Assembly: GCA_903844635.1 (NCBI GenBank)
Contig: CAIMUF010000043.1
Span: 1-41,888 of the forward strand
Direction of reading: 5' to 3'
Length of the DNA: 41,888 nucleotides
Source: an uncultured Sulfuricurvum sp.
GTDB taxonomy: Bacteria; Campylobacterota; Campylobacteria; Campylobacterales; Sulfurimonadaceae
Under the pieces are notes generated by a model that saw nothing but the letters and a program-made list of their open reading frames with translations, was not told where the DNA came from and ran no database searches. Made by a program: the position numbers and the translations under genes. Below are positions 1 to 5,876 of this stretch, piece by piece (the first letter of the stretch is position 1; the number at the start of each line of letters is the position of its first letter).

Positions 1-21
1 AGTGTAGTATTTAAAATCCAT
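1..21 (-). CDS. Possible 5' end of a gene running off the left edge
   Basis: On the minus strand an ATG at 19-21 opens a frame reading MDFKYYT up to the window edge. An AAGGA ribosome-binding sequence (31-35 on the plus strand as TCCTT) lies 9 nt upstream, which is good spacing. Only seven codons are visible, so the product cannot be named. The gene would be divergent from ssrA. Confidence 0.4.
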
Positions 22-103
22 CGTCGTAATTCCTTAAAGTTATGGGTGTCATTATCTCATCCTTTTTAGGGATTTGTCAAGGAAGAGTTTTAGTAAAATT
101 CGC

Positions 104-109
104 TATAAT
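104..109 (+). promoter_or_regulatory. -10 element of the ssrA promoter
   Basis: A perfect TATAAT lies 27 bp before the mature tmRNA start. No good -35 is seen at 17 bp; the nearest, TTGTCA at 74-79, is 24 bp away. Weak -35 elements are usual for Campylobacterota housekeeping promoters. Assignment to ssrA is by position. Confidence 0.55.
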
Positions 110-135
110 CCCACCCTAACTTCGGTTATCTATGT

Positions 136-507
136 GGGGGCGACATGGCTTCGACTGGATCAAGAAGGTTTAGGTTGCATCGCCGGACTGAGCAGCTCCG
201 TTATACGGCTCACACTTGCTTAAACGCAAACAATACTAATTACCGTCCTGCTTACGCTGTAGCGTAAGTTTAATTAAACTTTAGGACTGCGCTACCTTCC
301 TATGCTATAACTGGAAGGGCTTGGCGTATAACCCCTGTGATAGCTATATTCTTGGAATGTCTCGGACTTGAATGAATTTAGAGAATTGAATGCCGTAACT
401 TTGCTCGTTGTGTGAAGGCGTTTGAAACACAAACAACGAAACTAAGCATGTAGACGCCTTTACAATCTTGGTTTAGGACTCCGGTTCAATCCCGGACGCC
501 TCCACCA
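136..507 (+). ncRNA. ssrA: Transfer-messenger RNA (tmRNA)
   Basis: This RNA rescues stalled ribosomes and tags the unfinished protein for proteolysis. The 5' end reads GGGGGCGACATGGCTTCGAC, a hallmark tmRNA start, and its first seven bases pair with CGCCTCC at 498-504 to form the tRNA-like acceptor stem. The T-arm (GGTTCAATCCC) and an encoded CCA (505-507) are present. The resume frame starts at GCA 226 and runs to TAA 265-267, giving the tag ANNTNYRPAYAVA, which is close to Campylobacter and Helicobacter tags (ANN...PAYA...). About 372 nt is a normal length. The 3' end has served as an integration site: its last 14 bp are repeated at 5678-5691. Confidence 0.96.
494..507 (+). repeat. Putative attL (overlaps tmRNA 3' end)
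   Basis: GGACGCCTCCACCA forms the acceptor-stem 3' strand, discriminator and CCA of tmRNA. It is identical to 5678-5691. Sequence identity stops on both sides, so the shared core is 14 bp. Confidence 0.7.
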
Positions 508-525
508 ACTTTCACATCCAATCCA

Positions 526-534
526 TGATATAAT
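526..534 (+). promoter_or_regulatory. Extended -10 promoter of the toxin-antitoxin operon
   Basis: TGATATAAT is a perfect extended -10 (TGnTATAAT) 33 bp upstream of the antitoxin ATG at 568. It lies just inside the left island end. The same nonamer precedes the kinase operon at 1169-1177. No convincing -35 is seen. Confidence 0.5.
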
Positions 535-567
535 TTTCTGATAATACACAATACAAAAGGGGACGTT

Positions 568-795
568 ATGACAATGACAATCACCGTTAATGATAGTATT
601 GCTGATAAAGTAATGGCGTTTTTAAATACATTTCCTAAAGAAGCAGTAAAGATTGAACCATTACGCCCATGGTATGCCGATGAGGTTAAAAGCCGTATTG
701 AAGAGTACAAAAGCGGGAAGATGGAGACATATCCACTCGATCAAGATTTTTGGGATAGAATGGATAAGCGTATTGATGAAATGGATAGCCATTGA
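568..795 (+). CDS. Antitoxin of a type II toxin-antitoxin pair
   Basis: A 75-residue acidic protein begins MTMTITVNDSIADKV, a beta-strand-then-helix N-terminus like small ribbon-helix-helix or RelB-type antitoxins that set the register of a dimer. Its C-terminal half is charged (KSRIEEYKSGK...DKRIDEMDSH), as expected for a toxin-wrapping tail. The ATG follows a strong AGGGGACG ribosome-binding site. The stop overlaps the TTG start of the toxin gene, indicating translational coupling. Its role comes mainly from pairing with a recognisable toxin. It would normally repress its own promoter (526-534). Confidence 0.75.
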   Translation: MTMTITVNDSIADKVMAFLNTFPKEAVKIEPLRPWYADEVKSRIEEYKSGKMETYPLDQDFWDRMDKRIDEMDSH

Positions 796-1064
796 AGATT
801 AGACGAAGCGGACGTTTTGAGAATGAGCTTGGTGATGTCATCGATTATATCGCTAAAGACAAAAAGAGCGCCGCCAAAGCATTTAATAGAAATTTACAGT
901 CTGCCATTGAAACATTGATCGACAATCCCCATAAAGGTAGACCCACCGAAGACGGTGGTCGCGAACTCATCTGCAAACGTTACACGATTCCCTATCTCAT
1001 CGACGGTGAAGGTATAGTTATTATGGGAATTTTTAATCAGAATGAGTGGAGTAGAGAAAAGTAG
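792..1064 (+). CDS. ParE/RelE-family toxin
   Basis: This is a 90-residue basic protein of the RelE/ParE fold. Visible family features are the N-terminal RRSGRFENELGDVIDYIAKD helix region, the central ...DNPHKGRPTEDGGRELI block typical of ParE-like toxins (NP-x-G-R-P, then a strand), and a C-terminal IPYLIDGEGIVIMGIF strand pair. ParE members poison gyrase and RelE members cleave ribosome-bound mRNA; sequence alone does not decide between them. The start is TTG at 792-794, overlapping the antitoxin TGA at 793-795. The weak start codon plus overlap should keep toxin below antitoxin. It lies inside the ssrA island, where such pairs often stabilise the element. Confidence 0.82.
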   Translation: MKIRRSGRFENELGDVIDYIAKDKKSAAKAFNRNLQSAIETLIDNPHKGRPTEDGGRELICKRYTIPYLIDGEGIVIMGIFNQNEWSREK

Positions 1065-1093
1065 CTTTTCCTTTTTGCTTCATACTTTAAAAA

Positions 1094-1119
1094 AAGTGAA
1101 GATTGAATAGCTGACCCCT
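1094..1119 (+). repeat. REP-like inverted repeat, left copy
   Basis: This 26-bp sequence starts AAGTGAAGATTGAATA and ends TGACCCCT. It matches the reverse complement of 4002-4027 at 25 of 26 positions. Together the copies bracket the AT-rich kinase operon. The GGGGTCAG... motif resembles palindromic repeats mobilised by IS200-like (RAYT-type) transposases, but no such gene is in the window. Confidence 0.8.
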
Positions 1120-1168
1120 ATTTTTTTATCAAAACGACAAAAATGAAACTCTTAACATAAAATTAGTC

Positions 1169-1177
1169 TGATATAAT
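1169..1177 (+). promoter_or_regulatory. Extended -10 promoter of the kinase operon
   Basis: TGATATAAT lies 36 bp before the TTG start at 1214 and inside the left inverted repeat, so the bracketed segment carries its own promoter. Confidence 0.5.
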
Positions 1178-1213
1178 GCAATCAAACTAATTCCAATATT
1201 TTTAGGAATCACA

Positions 1214-1933
1214 TTGTCTTCTATATCAGATAACGAACAATCATTACTCGATGAGTTTATTAACGATTTTGATTCAAACAATAATAAAGAAAAAAAATTT
1301 GAACTTATCAATTTAATAATACAGTTAAAAAAAGATAATGAGCATTTTAGTGATGATTTATATAAACATATAAAAGATTGGATGTCTTTTTACGTAGAAA
1401 TAACTCTAGATAAGAAATATGGATATGATGAAATCATTCCAAATAAAGTAATTGAAATGGTCAATTGCCTAAAAACTGCAGAACAAATTAGTATTCTAAA
1501 CTTTTTTATTCGTTTATTAAAAAAGAATTTGTTAAATGATGAAATTGATTACTATGAAAATCATAGAAATATCCTCGAAATGAAGCTAGAATATGAAAAT
1601 CACTATTATCACAAATGGTTGATGAAAAAATCAATTTTAAATCTAAACAACTTATTTACAACGTTACTATATATTTTACTATTGTTAACTGGGCTTTTAC
1701 ACTTTTTATTGACAAGATTTGATTTTATAAAAATAACTACTGTTAATTATAGTTCAAACCATTGTTTAAATATTTTTATTAATATTATTGATTATATTTT
1801 TGAGCTGTCAGGTGATGTTAAACCTCAAGATATAGCAAGTGTAAGTTTTTTCTTATTTGTTAAATTTATTTTTTTCATCTTCATTGCATATTTCCTTGTT
1901 AACAAAATTACAAAAAAATTGGATAGATTATGA
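1214..1933 (+). CDS. Unknown two-TM membrane protein, first gene of kinase operon
   Basis: I do not recognise this 239-residue protein. Residues 1-145 are charged and mostly helical with no clear motif. Two hydrophobic segments follow at about 147-168 (LLYILLLLTGLLHFLL) and 209-230 (SFFLFVKFIFFIFIAYFLV), with about 40 residues between. A cytoplasmic N-terminal domain on a membrane hairpin is the simplest topology. The start is TTG at 1214 with AGGA six bases upstream. The stop overlaps the next start (ATGA at 1930), so it is co-translated with the kinase. The gene is very AT-rich compared with the chromosome, which suggests transfer. It could be the sensor partner or the membrane effector of the kinase-receiver pair. 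Confidence 0.75.
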   Translation: MSSISDNEQSLLDEFINDFDSNNNKEKKFELINLIIQLKKDNEHFSDDLYKHIKDWMSFYVEITLDKKYGYDEIIPNKVIEMVNCLKTAEQISILNFFIRLLKKNLLNDEIDYYENHRNILEMKLEYENHYYHKWLMKKSILNLNNLFTTLLYILLLLTGLLHFLLTRFDFIKITTVNYSSNHCLNIFINIIDYIFELSGDVKPQDIASVSFFLFVKFIFFIFIAYFLVNKITKKLDRL

Positions 1934-3600
1934 TTACAGTCACTTCCACTGAAATTTTCATCAAATACGCAACATCGATAGCATTCAGAATATTAATCAT
2001 TGTGTATGCAATTTTTATCTTACTAACTGAAGATAATTTATTTCATCCCATAATGTATATTCCAATAATATCGAGTTATCTGTATATATACTGGAAATTA
2101 CTGATGAAACAAAAACCAATCATTAGAACAATAAATGACTATATATTTATCTTTGTCATTCTGATTGGAAAAGATATATTTGAATTTCAAAATATGATTT
2201 ATCTTCTCTTTCCAATTATCAATGCTCCGAATCATACGCAAAATAAAAGACAGCCATTTCTATTGCTTTTTTTATCTTTTTTATCATTTTTGATCTTAAA
2301 TATGCTCGATAAAAATAAAATCGATATCGCAGCCCATTTTTACTTATTTATTTCATTTTCTTCATTAGTTTTAATTACATATTTTGAATATTATAGAAGT
2401 TCTATAATAAATAAATTACTGAATATCTATAACCAAATCGACATAATAGTCAGCAAAAAAAGTAATACTACTCAAATACCTGAAATCTACAATTTTATCA
2501 TTCAAAAATTAAATGAAGAAGCAAACATTAACGTTATTCAAATTATTGGATTTGAATACGAAAAAGAACACCATGCAATTGTTAAAAATTCATCCTCATT
2601 CATTCACAAATATAATATTAATGATGTTATGGAATCATTGAAGAAAGAAAATTTAGTGATAAATAAAAAAATTGTCATCAATGGCATAGAGTCTGATTCA
2701 AACTTTGCCATTAAAATTGAAAATTTTATTTTTTTAATAATTACCCAAGATAAAATAAAACCATTAAATTTTCTAAATGCTATAAAAGTTTATGAAATTT
2801 TAATTCCTATCTTTAAAAAAATTATTAAGATAATGGAGGTAGAGAAATTATTTCAAAAGCAAAAGTTTAAGACATTAAGTTTTATTAGTGCAAAGTCAAA
2901 ATATGTAAATACAATTATGAAATCAACGCACTATTTATCCAATCAGTTTTCACCAATTTCAAATTATTTTGATTTAAAAAAAGAATATGATTCTTTGCCA
3001 GATTTCGAGGAAAATTTAAAACCTCAATTATTGATTATATTAAAAGATGAAGAAGAACGAGCAAGAATATCCATAAAAAATATTTCCGAACGATCTTTAC
3101 GTATTTTAGATAAAGAGGATAGTCCTTTTATTCCCGATGGACTGAAAGAAAAAAAATATAAGTTAATATACATGATTATTAAAGATGTGTGGAAACATTA
3201 CTTTTCTGATAATGACATAGAAACTAAAAACTTTACGGAACATTTTGAGAATACTTTATTGACTGATTTGAATTCTTTGGAATATATTTGCAGTGATTTA
3301 TTTGAAAATATTAGAAAATATTCACTCAGTCATCATAAAATTGAATTTGATTTTGAGGATGGTATACAAATTAATATTGTCAATGATATTAAAAACTTTG
3401 AAGGAAATAAGACAGAAATTTTAGAAATTGTAAAAAATTTCAACAATGATGAAAAAATCGAAATTAATAAGAGAAAGGGTTATGGTCTTTCTCATGTAAA
3501 AGAATTGTCTTTATTGCTGAATATTGAGGTCAAATTATCACTTGATCAAGAGAAAGGTCTATTTCATACTAAACTACGTTTCAGAGGAGATAGTCAATGA
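1930..3600 (+). CDS. Membrane histidine kinase-like protein
   Basis: This 556-residue protein has five or six hydrophobic segments in residues 1-150, a GAF-like middle (about 180-290) and a C-terminal GHKL ATPase domain (about 390-556). The N-box reads DLFENIRKYS with the Mg-binding Asn at 460. The G2-box reads GYGLSHVKE at 517-525. His334 in THYLSNQFSPI is the best candidate phosphoacceptor; it precedes a long helical stretch, but the sequence differs from classical H-boxes. A receiver gene follows with a 4-bp ATGA overlap, so phosphotransfer between them is likely. Base composition is strongly AT-biased. The input signal is unknown. Confidence 0.82.
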   Translation: MITVTSTEIFIKYATSIAFRILIIVYAIFILLTEDNLFHPIMYIPIISSYLYIYWKLLMKQKPIIRTINDYIFIFVILIGKDIFEFQNMIYLLFPIINAPNHTQNKRQPFLLLFLSFLSFLILNMLDKNKIDIAAHFYLFISFSSLVLITYFEYYRSSIINKLLNIYNQIDIIVSKKSNTTQIPEIYNFIIQKLNEEANINVIQIIGFEYEKEHHAIVKNSSSFIHKYNINDVMESLKKENLVINKKIVINGIESDSNFAIKIENFIFLIITQDKIKPLNFLNAIKVYEILIPIFKKIIKIMEVEKLFQKQKFKTLSFISAKSKYVNTIMKSTHYLSNQFSPISNYFDLKKEYDSLPDFEENLKPQLLIILKDEEERARISIKNISERSLRILDKEDSPFIPDGLKEKKYKLIYMIIKDVWKHYFSDNDIETKNFTEHFENTLLTDLNSLEYICSDLFENIRKYSLSHHKIEFDFEDGIQINIVNDIKNFEGNKTEILEIVKNFNNDEKIEINKRKGYGLSHVKELSLLLNIEVKLSLDQEKGLFHTKLRFRGDSQ

Positions 3601-3983
3601 AAGTTTTAATATTTGAAAATGAAGTCTACTTAATTGAAAATACATTCAAAACAATTAATCTATTGTATTTTGGAAATACTTTAGAAATAAGATATGCACG
3701 AACATCACAAGAAATTTACCCAGTTGTGAATATTTCGGACTACGATATAATAATCGTGGATATTGATTTATCGTCAAAAAGTCATAAAGATGGTATTGCT
3801 ATTATTCAAGATATTAATAATTTTGATGTAAGTTTATTAAGCAAGACATTTGTTTTAACAGGATCAACAAAAGTGAAAGATAGATTGATTTCACTTGGTT
3901 TTAATTCTATTACAGTTATAAATAAGCCTTCTAATTATAATGAAATATACAAGGCAATGAAAAAAGTATTGGATGGAGAATAA
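3597..3983 (+). CDS. Stand-alone response-regulator receiver domain
   Basis: This 128-residue CheY-like protein has no output domain. Visible receiver residues are the acidic pocket Glu7/Glu9, phosphoacceptor Asp55 in IIIVDIDLS, the switch Thr88 in VLTGST, and Lys110-Pro111 in INKPSN. Its start overlaps the kinase stop (ATGA, 3597-3600). With no DNA-binding or enzymatic domain it must act through a partner, perhaps the membrane protein encoded at 1214. A kinase-receiver pair on a mobile island with a third unknown gene recalls the organisation of two-component-like phage-defence operons such as Detocs, but no nucleosidase-type effector is present here. Confidence 0.85.
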   Translation: MKVLIFENEVYLIENTFKTINLLYFGNTLEIRYARTSQEIYPVVNISDYDIIIVDIDLSSKSHKDGIAIIQDINNFDVSLLSKTFVLTGSTKVKDRLISLGFNSITVINKPSNYNEIYKAMKKVLDGE

Positions 3984-4001
3984 GCATTATAACTCAAAAA
4001 A

Positions 4002-4027
4002 AGGGGTCAGGTATTCAATCTTCACTT
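4002..4027 (-). repeat. REP-like inverted repeat, right copy
   Basis: This is the inverted partner of 1094-1119, starting AGGGGTCAGGTATTCAATC (25 of 26 identical). It is followed by TTTGAATTGCTTCAAA (4025-4040), a small 6-bp-stem hairpin, and then a second AAAAAGGGGTC half-copy near 4040. TTGCTTCA occurs both at 1075-1082 and 4032-4039, just outside the two repeats. Confidence 0.8.
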
Positions 4028-4040
4028 TGAATTGCTTCAA

Positions 4041-4492
4041 AAAGGGGTCTAAAAACCGACATAGGTTTGTAACTATGTTGAAAAATATGAAAATATCGAC
4101 AGATCATTTAGTGCTTTAAGTTGTTAGAATGAAAGCGTCCGCTTTGGTGCATACTTCTACCCTGGATATTGAAGCGTAATAATGTAGAGTCAGCTACAAG
4201 CAATCCAGAGTAAGAGTTAAGAGGCTAAGAGTGACTATGAAAATTATATGTCGAAGAAAAATCTTTTATTGATCTAGAAAATGGCATAGTTTTTTCTAGA
4301 AATAATTTTTGAAATAACCTATGAAAAACATCGTAAATAGGGGATCTTTTTTACTGCTTAGTATGTAATAGGGTTGAGAGACTTGGCTTTCAGCTGCAAG
4401 CAGTACCAGACAATGTGCGTCCGTCAAAAAGCCTAAGTTATGGAATGATAGAAGAAAAAAAGTTAAATAGCAATAATAAATTTTCCATTTAC
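4041..4492. other. Gene-poor spacer, no supported gene
   Basis: About 450 bp between the kinase operon and the HTH/Fic operon. It has short AT-rich inverted and direct repeats but no frame with a ribosome-binding site and recognisable protein. A 67-codon minus-strand frame here has no support. It could be decayed mobile-element sequence. Confidence 0.5.
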
Positions 4493-4521
4493 TTGACAAA
4501 TAGTATCACTTGTGATACATT
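4493..4521 (+). promoter_or_regulatory. Promoter of the HTH/Fic operon
   Basis: TTGACA (4493-4498) is separated by 17 bp from a TACATT -10 (4516-4521). Operator 1 (4503-4518) fills the spacer and touches the -10, so a bound repressor would block RNA polymerase. Confidence 0.75.
4503..4518. promoter_or_regulatory. Operator 1 (palindrome)
   Basis: GTATCAC-TT-GTGATAC has perfect 7-bp arms and lies between the -35 and -10. It shares the core TATCA-N4-TGATA with operator 2. It is the likely binding site of the HTH protein encoded just downstream. Confidence 0.75.
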
Positions 4522-4534
4522 TAGTAAAATTAAA

Positions 4535-4552
4535 AGTATCAAATATGATACT
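4535..4552. promoter_or_regulatory. Operator 2 (palindrome)
   Basis: AGTATCA-AATA-TGATACT has perfect 7-bp arms. Its centre is 33 bp, about three helical turns, from operator 1, so two dimers would sit on the same DNA face. It ends 14 bp before the ATG. Confidence 0.75.
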
Positions 4553-4566
4553 AAAAGAAGCCACTT

Positions 4567-4941
4567 ATGTTTAAATCATTGATCCTAACCGAACTCAAAA
4601 AACAAAAAGAGGCTCTATCTATCCCGTATGAGGCTATCGCTTCACGCTCAGGGTTAGGGATTGCTACGGTCAAGCGGGCATTTTCAGGGCATGATATATC
4701 CCTCGATTCCCTCGATAAAATAGCTGTAGCTTTAGGATGTGAGATTGCAATCAAACCGAAGCAATCAGCAAAAGCACTCTATCAGGCGCAAATTGAGAAA
4801 AAAGCGCATGAGATTGTTAGCCGAGTGATTCAAACTTCTGCCCTCGAAAATCAATCTCCACGTAGCGAAGCGCAAAACAAAATGTTTTCCCAAGCCAAAG
4901 CAATGATCTCTAAAATGCCAAAATCGCAAGTTTGGGCATGA
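4567..4941 (+). CDS. XRE-type HTH antitoxin/repressor paired with Fic
   Basis: This 124-residue protein has an N-terminal helix-turn-helix at about 17-60 (IPYEAIASRSGLGIATVKRAFSG). The C-terminal half is helical and charged. It is the upstream partner of a Fic gene with which it overlaps (ATGA, 4938-4941). The arrangement matches the 'mobile mystery protein' A/B pairs found on plasmids and islands. By family analogy it neutralises Fic and represses the operon through the two TATCA-N4-TGATA palindromes. AAAAGAAG upstream of ATG 4567 is a modest ribosome-binding site. It may be a divergent or unrelated HTH rather than a strict member of the A family. Confidence 0.82.
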   Translation: MFKSLILTELKKQKEALSIPYEAIASRSGLGIATVKRAFSGHDISLDSLDKIAVALGCEIAIKPKQSAKALYQAQIEKKAHEIVSRVIQTSALENQSPRSEAQNKMFSQAKAMISKMPKSQVWA

Positions 4942-5522
4942 TTACATTTGATAAAGAGGGGGAAACTCCCCTCGATGATATATCAGGGCTAAAACTCAAA
5001 AAAATCAACACCCGTGCAGAACTAGACGATGCCGAAGCGCAAAATATTCTAAAAGCCTATGTTAAATACACTCTCAACCCATCGGCTCTCAAAAAAGTAA
5101 CGTTTGATTTGAGCTTTTTCCGTAAACTCCATAAAGAGATGTTCGGGGATGTTTGGAGTTGGGCAGGAGAATTTCGTATCACACAAACCTCTATAGGTGT
5201 TGAAGCCAATATGATTCATCAACGTTTGTATCAACTTCAAGACGATCTCAAATATTGGGAAAGTGAATGGGATTATCAAGATACTGCGGTACGTCTGCAC
5301 CATACGTTAGTAAAAATTCATCCATTCCCAAACGGAAACGGTCGATGGGCGCGGTTTGCAACTGACTTATGGCTTTTAAAGATGGGGTATCAAGCTCTTT
5401 CATGGGGTGGGAACATTACCGAAGTGAGTGATGCACGATCCGCTTATATCGCTTCGTTGAAAGAAGCAGATCAAGGCAATCATGCACCGCTTAAGAACTT
5501 TATGTTTGGCACTGAAGATTAA
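4938..5522 (+). CDS. Fic-domain protein, mobile mystery protein B type
   Basis: This is a Fic protein of about 194 residues. Such enzymes transfer AMP or another nucleotide moiety from a nucleotide to target proteins. The catalytic motif is HPFPNGNGRWAR at 128-139, with the catalytic His128. The usual Asp/Glu at motif position 5 is Asn here, as in the mobile mystery protein B family. The N-terminal GETPLDDISGL...ELDDAEAQNI and WSWAGEFRITQTSIGV segments also fit that family. ATG 4938 is preferred because it overlaps the antitoxin stop as ATGA; a TTG at 4932 is an alternative. It is the last gene of the ssrA island and an AT-rich hairpin follows. Confidence 0.88.
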   Translation: MITFDKEGETPLDDISGLKLKKINTRAELDDAEAQNILKAYVKYTLNPSALKKVTFDLSFFRKLHKEMFGDVWSWAGEFRITQTSIGVEANMIHQRLYQLQDDLKYWESEWDYQDTAVRLHHTLVKIHPFPNGNGRWARFATDLWLLKMGYQALSWGGNITEVSDARSAYIASLKEADQGNHAPLKNFMFGTED

Positions 5523-5528
5523 GTGCAG

Positions 5529-5559
5529 AAAATCTATAATTCGATCACTATAGATTTTT
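5529..5559 (+). terminator. Terminator-like hairpin after the Fic gene
   Basis: AAAATCTATA (5529-5538) and TATAGATTTT (5549-5558) form a perfect 10-bp stem with a 10-nt loop, ending in a T run. It is seven bases after the Fic stop. The stem is AT-rich, so strength is uncertain. Confidence 0.55.
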
Positions 5560-5677
5560 AGTTATGTCGAGAAAATCGAAAAAAATCGATATACTATGTT
5601 GATCTAAGATTGAAACTAATGTACTTATTTAATTAATACGTCTTGTTAAGCACTTAAAATGTGGTATGTTTGATAGA

Positions 5678-5691
5678 GGACGCCTCCACCA
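5678..5691 (+). repeat. Putative attR (copy of tmRNA 3' end)
   Basis: GGACGCCTCCACCA is identical to 494-507. The bases before it (TTTGATAGA) do not continue the tmRNA T-arm, so it is not a second tmRNA gene. It marks the right island boundary. Confidence 0.7.
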
Positions 5692-5832
5692 CAACTTCAA
5701 ATGATTTTCCTCGCTATAAAAAGAAAACTATCACATCCACCATTCAACAATCAAGCAAAAAGTAAAAATTTAATACCTGACTCCTATTCTCTAAAATCTG
5801 TTTTACCATATTAAAATGAAATAGCAAACATG

Positions 5833-5838
5833 TATAAT
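5833..5838 (+). promoter_or_regulatory. Candidate -10 for the diguanylate cyclase
   Basis: A perfect TATAAT lies 38 bp upstream of the ATG at 5877. No recognisable -35 is present. Confidence 0.4.
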
Positions 5839-5876
5839 ATTCAAATAAAAACAAATCAAGATGGCGTGGTAAAAAA

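Larger units (their letters stand above)
494..5691. mobile_element. Putative genomic island integrated at the ssrA 3' end
   Basis: The 14-bp sequence GGACGCCTCCACCA ending the tmRNA gene (494-507) recurs as a direct repeat at 5678-5691 without the rest of a tmRNA. This is the expected attL/attR arrangement for an element that inserts at ssrA and restores the gene end. Between the repeats lie accessory genes: a ParE/RelE toxin-antitoxin pair, an AT-rich membrane-kinase-receiver operon and an HTH/Fic pair. No integrase or excisionase is visible, so the island is probably a remnant or depends on a helper. The boundaries are inferred from the repeats alone. Confidence 0.7.
5523..5876. other. Non-coding stretch between Fic gene and diguanylate cyclase
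   Basis: This 354-bp stretch holds the terminator-like hairpin, the attR copy and, outside the island at 5771-5787, TAATACCTGACTCCTAT, a degraded match to the REP-like repeats at 1094 and 4002. No protein-coding frame is supported. Confidence 0.6.

Noticed and set aside
486-710. 74-codon minus-strand frame over tmRNA end and antitoxin
   Set aside because: It runs through the tmRNA acceptor stem and an antitoxin gene with a strong ribosome-binding site, and has no recognisable protein.
4296-4499. 67-codon minus-strand frame in the island spacer
   Set aside because: No ribosome-binding site or family; the hydrophobic look is expected from AT-rich sequence.
5660-5691. Second tmRNA or tRNA gene
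   Set aside because: Only the last 14 bp match the tmRNA; the T-arm and the rest are missing, so it is an att copy.
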